Shown: positions 34,874 to 43,866, counted from the stretch's first letter. The stretch: 64,000 nt of DNA from Paenibacillus sp. 32O-W (GCF_007679495.1 NZ_VEGP01000012.1:1-64000), one strand, 5' to 3'. The notes: generated by a model from the letters alone, not told the origin. Numbers and translations are program-made.

Positions 34874-36493
34874 ATGATGCAAAGAAGAAGATCCAAATGG
34901 ATGACCGCCGGAATGCTGCCGGCATTGGCAATGACGGTAGTGATGTCGGGCTGCTCAGGCGGAGGCTCTCAGCAGCAGGGTCAAGAGCCGGGATCGAAGA
35001 AGAAAGAGAACATAACGGTTTCGGTTTATGATCGCGGTCTGGTTCCCGAGAGTGAAGGAACGATTGAGAAGAACCGCTGGACGGAGTGGATTAACGAGAA
35101 CGGACCGGCCAACGTCAAGTTCGTCGCCATTCCCCGCAACGATGCTACCGCGAAGCTGACGACCTTGTTCGCTTCCGGGAGCGCACCTGATTTGATCTTT
35201 GAGTACTCCAACACTCTGCGGGATCAGCTTTATTCACAAAAGCAGCTGCTAAGCGTTGACGATTTAATTGAAAAGCACAGCACAACTTATAAGAAGCTGC
35301 TTGAGGAATATCCGCTGCTGAAATCGGTCGCCACCATGCCGGATGGAAAAATGTACTCCTTCGGTAAAATCAACGGACTGCAAACGAATCATGCCCTCTA
35401 TCTCCGGGCCGATTGGCTTAAGCAGGTCAATAAGGAGGTTCCGAAGACGACCGAAGAGCTCTATGAAGTGTTAAAAGCATTTACGGAGCAGGATCCGGAT
35501 GGCAACGGAATCCAGGACACTTACGGCACATCACTCGCCTATATCACCAGTCATATCATCAATGCGATGTTCCAGAATGTACGCTGGGTCGTCGAGGACG
35601 GACAGCTGGTCCGCGATTGGGAAAGGGCCAAGGCGGCCACCGAGTTCAGGAAACGGCTTTATGATGAAGGCTTGGTTGACAAAGATTTTCTGACCGACAA
35701 GGGTGGGCAGAAGGCGCAGCAGGACTGGGTTAACGGAAAAATAGGCATGTGGGGGGGACAGACGAACGGTCCGGCCTGGTTTCAAATTTATGAGTCTTTG
35801 AAGAAGAACAATCCGTCGGCTGAAGTTATCGTCATTCCACTGCCGGAGAGCCCATTCGGCCAATTCAGTCCCACCATTCAAAATCCGGTGCAGCTTACTG
35901 CAATGATTAACGCCCAGGCCAAAAATCCGGAGGCCGTGATGGAGTATATCGATTTCATCTCATCGGAGTCGGCCGGAAAAACTTTGAAGTACGGATTGGA
36001 AGGCACCCATAGCACCCAGGGCTCCAACGGCTGTCAAACCTTCGTGGATAAGGACAAGGCCAAAGAGCTGTCCTACACGGATGATTTCAGAATGCTCTAT
36101 TCCCCCGTATTGGAAGGCAAGTGCGGGAAATATGAAGAGACGTTGAACCAGGATATTCCGGTGGAGAAAGAGTTTTACGATCTGGTTAAAATGGCTGACG
36201 AAGCTTATTTGACCCCGGAAAGACCGATCGCGGACATTACGCATGGAGAGCATATGCCAACACCTCCGGAAGATATTCAGATGATTGTCTCCAGCGTCAA
36301 CAAGCAGATCGATGATCTGTGGAATAAAGCCATCGTCAGCGGCCCGTCCTATACTGCCGATCAAGCCATGACTGAGGCGAAGACTCTGTGGGACAAGGCG
36401 GGAGGCAAGCAAGTCGAAGAATGGTATGCCAAATGGTACAGCGAAAACAAGGATACGGCGCTGCTGCGAGACAAATTGTATGAATTCAAGTGA
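34874..36493 (+). CDS. ABC transporter solute-binding lipoprotein (LplA/YtcQ type)
   Basis: 539 residues from the ATG at 34874 (ATGATG), where the signal peptide begins MMQRRRSKWMTAG and GAGGGGT stands upstream; a longer frame back to 34658 would bury the signal peptide and is rejected. Lipobox VMSGC places the lipid-bearing Cys near residue 24. The rest is a large family 1 solute-binding domain typical of oligosaccharide capture. A 220-bp leader separates it from the permease gene and contains the short direct repeat GTTACACGAC (two near copies about 15 bp apart, near 34780-34810). Confidence 0.92.
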   Translation: MMQRRRSKWMTAGMLPALAMTVVMSGCSGGGSQQQGQEPGSKKKENITVSVYDRGLVPESEGTIEKNRWTEWINENGPANVKFVAIPRNDATAKLTTLFASGSAPDLIFEYSNTLRDQLYSQKQLLSVDDLIEKHSTTYKKLLEEYPLLKSVATMPDGKMYSFGKINGLQTNHALYLRADWLKQVNKEVPKTTEELYEVLKAFTEQDPDGNGIQDTYGTSLAYITSHIINAMFQNVRWVVEDGQLVRDWERAKAATEFRKRLYDEGLVDKDFLTDKGGQKAQQDWVNGKIGMWGGQTNGPAWFQIYESLKKNNPSAEVIVIPLPESPFGQFSPTIQNPVQLTAMINAQAKNPEAVMEYIDFISSESAGKTLKYGLEGTHSTQGSNGCQTFVDKDKAKELSYTDDFRMLYSPVLEGKCGKYEETLNQDIPVEKEFYDLVKMADEAYLTPERPIADITHGEHMPTPPEDIQMIVSSVNKQIDDLWNKAIVSGPSYTADQAMTEAKTLWDKAGGKQVEEWYAKWYSENKDTALLRDKLYEFK

Positions 36494-37640
36494 TAAAGCA
36501 AGCCCCCCTTGGAATTTGCAGGCGCTGTCGCGAAGTCCCCGGATTTTTCCTCTGCCGGAATGGGAGGATGGGGACATTAAAGCGCTGTTCTATGAGGGAA
36601 TGCCTTACCAGGGCCGTTCCACCCGTGTCTTCGCTTACTATGCCCTGCCTGAATCGTCTGCGGGGAAGAAGGTGCCCGCCATCGTGCTGGCGCATGGAGG
36701 AGGGGGAACGGCTTTTAAAGAATGGGTGCGGCTGTGGAAGGACCGAGGCTATGCCGCCATTGCCATGGATTTGGAGGGCCAGCTCCCTCTGGGGAAGGAC
36801 AGCCGGGGGTTGAGATCCGGGCATGAATGGGGAGGCCCGCGCAGGCAGGGAATTTTCGCCGATTATGGTGAATCCCAGGAAGATCAATGGATGTACCACG
36901 CGGTGGCGGATGTCATTCTTGCCCATTCCTTTATCCGAACCCTGGAACGGGTCGATGCAGAGCGGATAGGGATTAGCGGAATATCGTGGGGAGGGGTCAT
37001 TGCGAGTATCGCAGCGGGAGTGGATCACCGCCTGGCCTTCTCCATTCCTGTATATGGCTGCGGATATTTATATGAAGCCGACAACCAGTATGGCGACAGC
37101 TTCAGGGAGATGCCGCCGGAGGCCGCCGCCATGGTGAAGCGCCTATGGGACCCGTCCTCTTATTTCCGGCAAGTCTCGATTCCTGTGCTATGGGTCAATG
37201 GGGGCGAGGATTCTCACTTTCCGCTGCATTTGACCGGCAAATCATATGAGGCCGCTCATAACGGCATCCCCGGGTCCGCGATGTGCATTCATTTTGGCTT
37301 GGGTCATTCCCATCACGCAGGGTGGAGTCCGCCGGAAATTTATGCCTTCGCCGATCATGTGGCCCGGGGCGGAAAGCCGCTTGTACAAGTCATTCGTCAA
37401 GATTCGGACGGAAAGCAAGCTCAAGCTGAATTCCGCTCCGACATTGCCGTAACCAAGGCGGAGTTGAGGGTATCCCATTCGGATAAGTATAAAGTCGAAT
37501 GGGAGCCTCGGGAAGCCCGAATCGACAAGGATACCGGCAAAATTAGCGCCGAGCTCCCGGAGCAAGCGGCTGCGTATTTTTTTCAAATCGTGGACGAATG
37601 GGGAAGGCTGGTGAGCACTCCCCTTGTGAGTCTTCAATAA
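36480..37640 (+). CDS. alpha/beta hydrolase, acetyl-xylan-esterase/dienelactone-hydrolase-like
   Basis: 386 residues, taking the ATG at 36480, which overlaps the binding-protein gene by 14 bp. The nucleophile elbow GISWGG is near residues 178-183 and is preceded by the central strand motif RIGIS. Asp in VNGGEDSHFPL and His in GLGHSHHAGW complete the triad. AHGGGGTAFKEW is the oxyanion loop. No signal peptide. It likely removes ester groups (acetyl or similar) from imported oligosaccharides before the glycosidases act. An earlier in-frame ATG at 36426 lies inside the upstream gene and is unlikely to be used. Confidence 0.85.
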   Translation: MNSSDKASPPWNLQALSRSPRIFPLPEWEDGDIKALFYEGMPYQGRSTRVFAYYALPESSAGKKVPAIVLAHGGGGTAFKEWVRLWKDRGYAAIAMDLEGQLPLGKDSRGLRSGHEWGGPRRQGIFADYGESQEDQWMYHAVADVILAHSFIRTLERVDAERIGISGISWGGVIASIAAGVDHRLAFSIPVYGCGYLYEADNQYGDSFREMPPEAAAMVKRLWDPSSYFRQVSIPVLWVNGGEDSHFPLHLTGKSYEAAHNGIPGSAMCIHFGLGHSHHAGWSPPEIYAFADHVARGGKPLVQVIRQDSDGKQAQAEFRSDIAVTKAELRVSHSDKYKVEWEPREARIDKDTGKISAELPEQAAAYFFQIVDEWGRLVSTPLVSLQ

Positions 37641-37661
37641 AGATAAAGGCGGATAAAGCTT

Positions 37662-37706
37662 TGCCCTCGAACCCGTGCCGGGACAGGTCAACGGGTGGGC
37701 ATTTTT
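37662..37706 (+). terminator. terminator after the esterase gene
   Basis: Nested stems TGCCC/GGGCA and ACCCGT/ACGGGT with a 4-nt bulge, followed by five T residues. Confidence 0.7.
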
Positions 37707-37738
37707 AAACTCAAACCAAGATGGAGGATGGAATCGGA

Positions 37739-38689
37739 ATGCAGTACAGACGTTTAGGAGCCAGCGGCTTGAAGATAAGCGAAATTGGCTTGGGCAGTTG
37801 GCTGACCTATGGAAATTCAATGGAAGAGAAGCAATCGGAAGCGGTCGTGGACAAGGCTTACGAGCTGGGGATCAATTTTTTCGATACGGCCAACATGTAT
37901 GGCAGAGGTGCCGCAGAACGAATCATGGGCAAGGCGTTGTCAAAATACCCGCGGCATTCCTACGTCATTGCGACGAAAGTGTTCCATCCGATGGGGGACG
38001 GGCCTAACGACAGAGGGCTGTCCCGCAAGCATATTATGGAGCAATGCGAAGCCAGTCTGCGGCGGATGGGTGTCGATTATATCGATTTGTATCAATGTCA
38101 CGGCTACGATTCGAACACTCCTCTCGAGGAGACGCTGCGGGCGTTGGATGATTTGATCACGCAGGGGAAAATTGTTTACGCCGGGGTAAGCCGCTGGAAG
38201 GCGGCCCAACTTGCGGATGCCGTCCACACTGCCGAGAAGTATAACCTGGACCGGATCATCTCCAATCAGCCCCAGTACAGCATGTTCGCGCGGGGTCTGG
38301 AGCAAGAGGTGCTGCCCTTGTGCGAACGGCACGGGATCGGGCAGGTCGTCTTCTCTCCGCTGGCTCAAGGGGTGTTGACCGGAAAATACAAGCCGGGCAT
38401 GGCTCCGCCGGAAGATTCCCGAGCCGCCGATCCGAAATCGAACATGTTCATGCAATCATTCATTCAGGAAGCAAATCTGGTTAAAGTGGAGAAAATGCGG
38501 CCGATTGCCGAGAGAAACGGGCTTAGTATGGCTCAGCTTGCTCTGGCTTGGATTCTGAGGCAGGATAATGTGGCCAGCTGTATAATCGGCGCCTCCCGTC
38601 CGGAGCAGGTGGAGGATAACGTCAAGGCGGCGGGAGTGAAGCTGCCGGCCGGAGATCTGGAAGAAATCGAAGCCATTTTAAACGGATAA
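37739..38689 (+). CDS. aldo/keto reductase
   Basis: 316 residues from the ATG at 37739 (GGAGGA at 37724-37729). (Beta/alpha)8 NAD(P)H-dependent carbonyl reductase. Catalytic tetrad: Asp in FFDTANMYG (Tyr of the tetrad is in the same segment), Lys in VIATKVF, His in YQCHGYD. The C-terminal cofactor loop CIIGASRPEQVEDN is present. It resembles the YhdN/Kv-beta-like branch. The substrate is unknown. A terminator separates it from the esterase, so it may be an independent unit though part of the same neighbourhood. Confidence 0.93.
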   Translation: MQYRRLGASGLKISEIGLGSWLTYGNSMEEKQSEAVVDKAYELGINFFDTANMYGRGAAERIMGKALSKYPRHSYVIATKVFHPMGDGPNDRGLSRKHIMEQCEASLRRMGVDYIDLYQCHGYDSNTPLEETLRALDDLITQGKIVYAGVSRWKAAQLADAVHTAEKYNLDRIISNQPQYSMFARGLEQEVLPLCERHGIGQVVFSPLAQGVLTGKYKPGMAPPEDSRAADPKSNMFMQSFIQEANLVKVEKMRPIAERNGLSMAQLALAWILRQDNVASCIIGASRPEQVEDNVKAAGVKLPAGDLEEIEAILNG

Positions 38690-38963
38690 TTCGGTTTTTC
38701 ATCGACGTAGGGCAGTTGACGATAGCCAATCGTGAGCGGCTTCGAGCCGGCAGGCAGGCTGATTTACCGGGAGTGAATTATAGACATTTTATAGTTAAGT
38801 CGCTTACTCTCTTTTGCATTATAATGGTCGTAAGTAAGGGGGATCGGTAGAAAATGCAGCCGGAGCCGCCCGCCATCCGATCCTGAAAGGGCTGTCATGG
38901 CCTGTCTTGTCAGCTTTGTCGGTCCGAGGCACGAATCCATTATGAGGAAAGAGGGTAAGGACA

Positions 38964-40244
38964 ATGGAAAAGGTTGATTTGGAGAAGCTGGCTTTAAACG
39001 GTGGAGCTCCTGCCCGGAGCAAGCCGCTCCCGCCCAATTATCCGGGGGCAGTCGTCATGGGAGAGGAGGAGGCGGTTCACGCCGGTCAGATCATTAGGGC
39101 CCAGTCTCCTTTTCGCTTCTATGGGCCCGATGTGCGGAACGCGGTAACGACGCTGGAGAGCATGATGGAGCGGGACTTGAATGTCCCTTATGCCTTGGGG
39201 GTAACCTCCTGTACGGCCGCTCTTGTAGTTGCTTTGAAAGCTTTGGGGATAGGATATGGGGATAAGGTCATTGTTCCCGCCGTCACTTTTCTGGCTACGG
39301 CCGGAGCCGTAGTATCCGCCAATGCGGTACCGGTTTTTGCCGATGTGGATGAGAGCTTGAATCTTGATCCCGCCGACTTGGAGCGCGTCATGGATGAGGA
39401 AGTGAAAGCGATTATCGCGGTCCCCATCCTCGGCGTTCCCTGCGACATGGACCCGATTATGGACTTTGCCCGCAAGCATGGAGTTCCGGTTATCGAGGAT
39501 GTGGCCCAATCCTGCGGGGTACAGTACAAGGGTCGTTACGCCGGGGCTATCGGCGATGTCGGGGTTTTCAGCTTTCAGATGAATAAAATCATTACCGCCG
39601 GCGAAGGTGGAGCGGTGGTCACTCACAGTGCGGAACTATATGAGCGTGCGGCAAGGTATCATGACCAGGGGCTGCTGCGGCCGCAGTTGAAGGAGCGTCA
39701 CGGGCTGAATCCGGATGAGGAAACCGCGGCGTTCATCGGGCAAAACTACCGGATGAGCGAAATTACCGGAGCCGTTCTGATCGAGCAATGGAAGAAGCTG
39801 GACGGAATCGTGGCGACGATGAGGATCCATCACCGGTATTTGAAACAGGCACTGGCTGACAGTGTGCCGGGCATCCGGTTCCGTTCTTCCCCGGATGAGG
39901 AGGGTGATATCGGGTCCAATCTCGGGATCATCCTGCCGTCGGCTGAGCAAGCACAGACCTTCATGAAGGCTATGCAGGCGGAAAATATTACTGCCCATAC
40001 GTTATATGGAAATCTCCCGGTTTACAGGGTTCCGCAAATTTTTCATCAGCGGACCGCAGAGAAGGATAACTTCCCTTTCAATTACCCGTTTCAAAAACCG
40101 GTTATCTATACGGAGGACATGTGTCCGCGGGCGGTTGACCTGCTGCCGCGCACCGTCTTCGTACCGCTCAGCCCGGTGCTGGAGCAGAACGATCTGGATG
40201 AAATCGTCAGCGGCATAACGAAAGTCTATCGGACCCTGGACTAG
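38964..40244 (+). CDS. DegT/DnrJ/EryC1/StrS-family PLP aminotransferase
   Basis: 426 residues, ATG start with AGAGGGTAAGG upstream. Fold type I aminotransferase that usually aminates keto sugars or forms 3-amino-5-hydroxybenzoate-like compounds. The internal aldimine lysine is likely Lys208 in FQMNKIITAGEGG. The N-terminal LALNGGAPARSKP and VTSCTAALVVALKAL (cofactor phosphate site) are typical. The C-terminal ICPRAV-like motif, here MCPRAVDLLPRTVFVPL, is present. No sugar-nucleotide genes adjoin, so its substrate is open. It forms a single-gene unit, ending at a terminator at 40319-40355. Confidence 0.9.
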   Translation: MEKVDLEKLALNGGAPARSKPLPPNYPGAVVMGEEEAVHAGQIIRAQSPFRFYGPDVRNAVTTLESMMERDLNVPYALGVTSCTAALVVALKALGIGYGDKVIVPAVTFLATAGAVVSANAVPVFADVDESLNLDPADLERVMDEEVKAIIAVPILGVPCDMDPIMDFARKHGVPVIEDVAQSCGVQYKGRYAGAIGDVGVFSFQMNKIITAGEGGAVVTHSAELYERAARYHDQGLLRPQLKERHGLNPDEETAAFIGQNYRMSEITGAVLIEQWKKLDGIVATMRIHHRYLKQALADSVPGIRFRSSPDEEGDIGSNLGIILPSAEQAQTFMKAMQAENITAHTLYGNLPVYRVPQIFHQRTAEKDNFPFNYPFQKPVIYTEDMCPRAVDLLPRTVFVPLSPVLEQNDLDEIVSGITKVYRTLD

Positions 40245-40318
40245 ACGGCAAGAGCGGGACACCCGCCTTGGAGACAGGGATGAATGCAGTCCGATGACAA
40301 CGTATATGAAATAGATAA

Positions 40319-40355
40319 GAAAGCCTGCTTCCCGTTCCGGGCTGCGGGCTTTTTC
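40319..40355 (+). terminator. terminator after the aminotransferase gene
   Basis: AAGCCTGC pairs with GCGGGCTT (one G-U pair) with a GC-rich loop, followed by TTTTTC. Confidence 0.7.
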
Positions 40356-40469
40356 TCCGGGATTCGAAATCGGTGGTCTGTTCTTTCGCAGAAGGAAGAG
40401 GTATTAAGGGGGCTGTGGAAGCTAAAAGAGAGCTGGTGCCGGGGAACGGGATGGAGGCTGAATCAGGTC

Positions 40470-40519
40470 CGGAACCCGAACCGGAACCCGAAACCCGAAC
40501 CCCGAACCCCGAACTCGGA
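40470..40519. repeat. short low-complexity repeat (CCCGAA type)
   Basis: About 50 bp made of slightly varied GAACCCG / GAACCGG units, seven or so copies. It lies in the 426-bp gap between the aminotransferase and the universal stress protein genes. Small open frames crossing it give Pro-Glu or Pro-Asn repeats but have no ribosome sites. Confidence 0.75.
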
Positions 40520-40670
40520 AATGGAGCCGCAGCCCTGTTTACCAGATTGACATCGGTGCCGGACAAATGCTACCCTTCAAATAAGTGGACTTACTTGTAT
40601 TGGACAACAAAATTATAAATACGGAACAACCCACCATTCGTTCACGTATTTGACAGGAGAGATGAAGACG

Positions 40671-41102
40671 ATGTTATTTTCAAAGTTACTGGTAGCTTAT
40701 GACGGGTCCGAGACTTCGAAGAAAGCTCTGGATAAGGCGATCAGCTACGTCAAGGAAAATCCGGCAGCCCAGATGGAGGTCGTCTACGTCCTGAACATGC
40801 AAAGCCTCATTATAGGAGAAGCGATGATTAACATTCCGGTTCACCTCGAGAATGAGATGTACGAGCAGGCGGAATCCGTCGTGAAGGAAGTGAATGAGCG
40901 GCTGGCCGAGTTCTCTGGAGCGAAGGCGATTCTCAAGCGCGGTGCGCCGGCCCGTACGATTCTGGAGTATGCGGAGGAAGGCGGCTTTGACGTCATCGTC
41001 ATCGGAAGCCGCGGGCTTGGCGGACTTCGCGAGTTCATGCTCGGAAGCGTCAGCCATAGCGTAGCCCAGCATGCCGAAATTCCGGTGCTTATTGTGAAAT
41101 AA
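40671..41102 (+). CDS. universal stress protein (UspA family)
   Basis: 143 residues from the ATG at 40671, 9 bp after AGGAGAG. Nucleotide-binding alpha/beta fold: N-terminal LLVAYDGSETSKKALDKA and C-terminal ATP motif GSRGLGGLREFMLGSVSHSV. Usp proteins support survival under starvation and stress. It stands alone, with a terminator right after it. Confidence 0.93.
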   Translation: MLFSKLLVAYDGSETSKKALDKAISYVKENPAAQMEVVYVLNMQSLIIGEAMINIPVHLENEMYEQAESVVKEVNERLAEFSGAKAILKRGAPARTILEYAEEGGFDVIVIGSRGLGGLREFMLGSVSHSVAQHAEIPVLIVK

Positions 41103-41129
41103 CAACTGAGATAACAGTTAGCATGAGGT

Positions 41130-41154
41130 AGGCCCCGAGGAACCGGGGCCTTTT
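41130..41154 (+). terminator. terminator after the universal stress protein gene
   Basis: AGGCCCC pairs with GGGGCCT, short loop, followed by TTTT. Confidence 0.8.
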
Positions 41155-41359
41155 AGTTTGCGGCGTGCCCAGTCAAGCATGCCGCATCAAAAAAGTGAAG
41201 CTCCGCTCACGGCATCCTCCGTCTGGTTGCGGATGGGAAACTATGAGCAGCAGAGACATTCCGCAAGGAGGCTGACGGCGCTGGGGGAAGTGGAGGCGAT
41301 GAACGCCTGACCGGCATTCCAGGAGGCCTGAGCTACCTGGGCCCGGGCATTCTCTGTGG

Positions 41360-42532
41360 TCAAGCGTTAAGACGGCCGAACAGCTCCGACACTTGCCGGA
41401 CGGTCCGGCGGATGATGTCGGCCGCCCCTTCCGTCCGGCACAGGGCGGAGGCCTGTCCCGCCCATAGCGACATGCCTTCGGCATCGCCGGCCCTCGCGGC
41501 CGCTTGCCGGATATCGCGCGTCAGGGCATTCTGGACGGGGTAGGGCGGTATCCGCGCCTCGCATCGCTCCATGTCCGCGATGAACGAGTTGCGGATGCCG
41601 CGCGCGGGCTTGCCCGAGAACGCTCGGGTCAGCGTCGTGCTCTCATCGGTGGACCGCTTAAGCTCCTCCTGGTAGCGGGGGTGAGCCCCGCTCTCCAGAG
41701 CGGTCAGGAAAGCGGTCCCCATCTGCACGCCCGACGCGCCGAGAGCGAGCGCAGCGGCTACCCCGCGCCCGTCCATAATGCCGCCGGCGGCGATGATCGG
41801 CACGCGGACGCGGTCGGCGATCTGCGGGATGAGCGCCATCGTGCCGACGAGCGCCTGCTCGTGCGGGACGGCGAATGTGCCGCGGTGACCGCCGGCTTCG
41901 CTGCCCTGGCCGACGATCAGGTCGATCCCGGCCTGCTCCAGCTGGACGGCCTCGCTCACCGTAGTCGCCGTGCCGATGGTGACGATGCCGCGGCTTCGCA
42001 GCCGGTCGATCACATCGCCGGAGGGCTGCCCGAACGTGAAGCTGAACGCCGGCACCCGTTCCTCCAGCACAGTCTTGAGCTGTTCTTCGAACGGTTCACT
42101 GTACCGGTCGGGAGCCGGCGGGGCTTCCGGGAGGCCGAGCTTCCGGCGGTACGCACCGAGCGCTTCGTTCATCGCTGCGATGTCCTCGGGCCGCACTTCG
42201 TACGGCTCCGGAATGAACAGGTTGACGGCGAACGGCCGGTCCGTCAGCTCGCGGATGCGGCGAATGGCTTCGCGGATTTGCTCCGCCGTCATGTAGCCGG
42301 CGCCCAGCGAGCCGAGTCCGCCGGCATTGGAGACGGCGGCGACGAGCTCCGGCGTCGTGCCGCCTCCGGCCATCCCGGCCTGGATGATCGGGTAGCGAAG
42401 GTTCAGTTTTTCGCTGACAGCGGTTTGGTACCAGGGCAAGGAAGCGGAGGATGGGGCGGCGTTCGTGTCGGTAGAAAGCCCCGAAGCAGTTTCATTGGCA
42501 GAGAATGCGGGCGTAATGTTTGGTTTGGCCAT
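41360..42532 (-). CDS. nitronate monooxygenase (2-nitropropane dioxygenase family)
   Basis: 390 residues, ATG start with AAAAAGGAGC upstream. FMN-dependent TIM barrel that oxidises alkyl nitronates. Family segments: YPIIQAGMAGGGTTPELVAAVSNAGG, here seen as IQAGMAGGGTTPELV; the GSEAGGHRG loop with the likely active-site histidine; PIIAAGGIMDGRGVAAALAL; and GVQMGTAFL (phosphate site). It is clearly richer in G and C than its neighbours (codons ending in C/G; many GCG, CGG and GTC). This also creates a long spurious open frame on the opposite strand. No operon partner. Confidence 0.92.
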   Translation of the reverse strand: MAKPNITPAFSANETASGLSTDTNAAPSSASLPWYQTAVSEKLNLRYPIIQAGMAGGGTTPELVAAVSNAGGLGSLGAGYMTAEQIREAIRRIRELTDRPFAVNLFIPEPYEVRPEDIAAMNEALGAYRRKLGLPEAPPAPDRYSEPFEEQLKTVLEERVPAFSFTFGQPSGDVIDRLRSRGIVTIGTATTVSEAVQLEQAGIDLIVGQGSEAGGHRGTFAVPHEQALVGTMALIPQIADRVRVPIIAAGGIMDGRGVAAALALGASGVQMGTAFLTALESGAHPRYQEELKRSTDESTTLTRAFSGKPARGIRNSFIADMERCEARIPPYPVQNALTRDIRQAAARAGDAEGMSLWAGQASALCRTEGAADIIRRTVRQVSELFGRLNA

Positions 42533-42697
42533 ACATATCAGCTCCTTTTTATCGAATGATCTTTAGACTATTGCTGAGCTGTCAGTTCATGGTGGATAAA
42601 GCGAAATTAAGATGATTGTGCCGGGGTAAAAGTTCAACGGCTGTGTAGCAGCAATGAAACCGGACAGGCAGCGATGTCACATCCGAGGCCAACGATT

Positions 42698-42857
42698 CTG
42701 TAACGGATTAACAATGGCGCACAACAAATGGCAGTTGAACAGTACAAGGCAACATGGCACAATAGATGGCCCTGAGCCTGTAACGATTAACAATGGCGCA
42801 CAACAAATGGTAATTGAACAGCACGGGCATCAATGACACAACAGACGGTAATGAAAC
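42698..42857. repeat. tandem repeat, unit about 80 bp, two clear copies
   Basis: Copy 1 (42698-42777) and copy 2 (42778-42857) share CTGTAACG, ATTAACAATGGCGCACAACA and TTGAACAG in register. The start of a third copy, CTGTAACGG, follows at about 42857, and the preceding 80 bp show a degenerate copy. Confidence 0.85.
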
Positions 42858-42980
42858 TGTAACGGACTTAGGAAGGCTGTCGATTCATTTGGGAAAGGTA
42901 TTACAACAGGATGTTGTACTAGTGAAAAGTCTGATTGATATAGTATCAATGAAACTAGTTATGGTTAAACAGCGAAAATG

Positions 42981-43163
42981 TAACGGAACTGGGAGACCCT
43001 ATTTCGTCAAAATAGGCCGTTTTTTTAAACTAACGGAACCAGGCGCGCTTATTGCTTGGAATTCTCCTACTTTCGCGAGCATTTCTAGGGAATAAGGTCA
43101 TCTGGTTCCGTTAAAATGACCGAAAGGCCCTTTTGGGGCGAATAAGGTCATCTGGTTCCGTTA
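42981..43163. repeat. large concentric palindrome, copy 1
   Basis: Outer arms (42981-43006 and 43138-43163) and inner arms (43031-43052 and 43091-43113) share the same centre near 43072. The arms carry TAACGGAAC on the left and AATAAGGTCATCTGGTTCCG on the right. The inner and outer right arms are near-identical 23-bp copies of each other. Confidence 0.85.
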
Positions 43164-43219
43164 AAACCAAAACCCTGCAGGATCTTCGCATGATCTCTGG
43201 TTGCATACCATTAATCGAC

Positions 43220-43400
43220 AGCCTCTTAGGGGACCTTATTCTGCCCAAATCGGCCGTTTTTTCGTGCTAAACGGACACAGATGCGCTTATTTCATAAATT
43301 TCTGCTGTTTTCGCCTGCGTTTCGTATAAATAAGGTCATCTGAGTCCGGTAAAATCGCTGAAAAGCCTTTCTGGACCGAATAAGGTCTCTGGTGTCCATT
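43220..43400. repeat. large concentric palindrome, copy 2
   Basis: Same design as copy 1, centred near 43310: inner arms AACGGACACAGATGCGCTTA (from 43270) and ATAAGGTCATCTGAGTCCGG (43330-43349), outer arms GGGGACCTTATTC (43229-43241) and GAATAAGGTCTCTGGTGTCC (43378-43397). Sequence has diverged from copy 1 while the pairing is kept. Confidence 0.8.
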
Positions 43401-43793
43401 GCAACCAATATTGCTAAGCTGGACATGCATCCTAATTATCCGCAACCGCATATGTTTCCGGGCAATTCATCCGAAATCATGGAACGAACAGGCTCGTCCA
43501 TGTGGATGAAGTGAAAATTCGATGTGCCGCTGGCCGGAAAGCGGGACCTTATGACAAAATGCGGCCGGATGCCGCAATCCGCCCACGCCTTCCCGCGGAG
43601 CGGGAGTTCAAACCTATTATAGTCTATAGAAGTTTCCCTCTTCTACTTTTTATCATGAAGGTTGAAGAATCGGGCAGCCAGCTGTCCATTTAATATCCGG
43701 CGAGAAGAAAGGTGGTTCGCTCCGAAAAAGATGGCGATTTGCTAGTTTTTGGTGTGCAAAGGCTGGACCCTCGTACCATATGTGCACATTTAA

Positions 43794-43866
43794 CTGTATG
43801 ATATTTCATACCAAGGAGCCTCACTCACGGAATTAGTACGCCCATCTGTACGGTATTTCATACAAA
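43794..43866. promoter_or_regulatory. twin 21-bp operator-like repeats
   Basis: Two copies (43794-43814 and 43846-43866) match at 18 of 21 positions, are 52 bp apart (about five helical turns) and contain the dyad GTATGA-TATT-TCATAC (copy 1 perfect, copy 2 partly). They lie 100-175 bp upstream of a hydrolase gene. Confidence 0.5.

Noticed and set aside
40284-40618. Two overlapping short frames giving Pro-Glu or Pro-Asn repeats
   Set aside because: They arise from the CCCGAA-type nucleotide repeat and have no ribosome sites.
41504-42559. 351-codon open frame opposite the nitronate monooxygenase gene
   Set aside because: It is the antisense shadow of a high-GC gene, has an Arg/Ala/Gly/Asp-rich composition, no ribosome site and no recognisable domain.
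42654-43095. Short frames of 60 and 93 codons in the repeat region
   Set aside because: They run through the 80-bp tandem repeat and the palindrome and show no coding features.
42698-43400. CRISPR array or origin-like iterons
   Set aside because: Only two to three copies, units of 80 bp or nested palindromes, no regular short spacers, no cas genes and no replication genes nearby.
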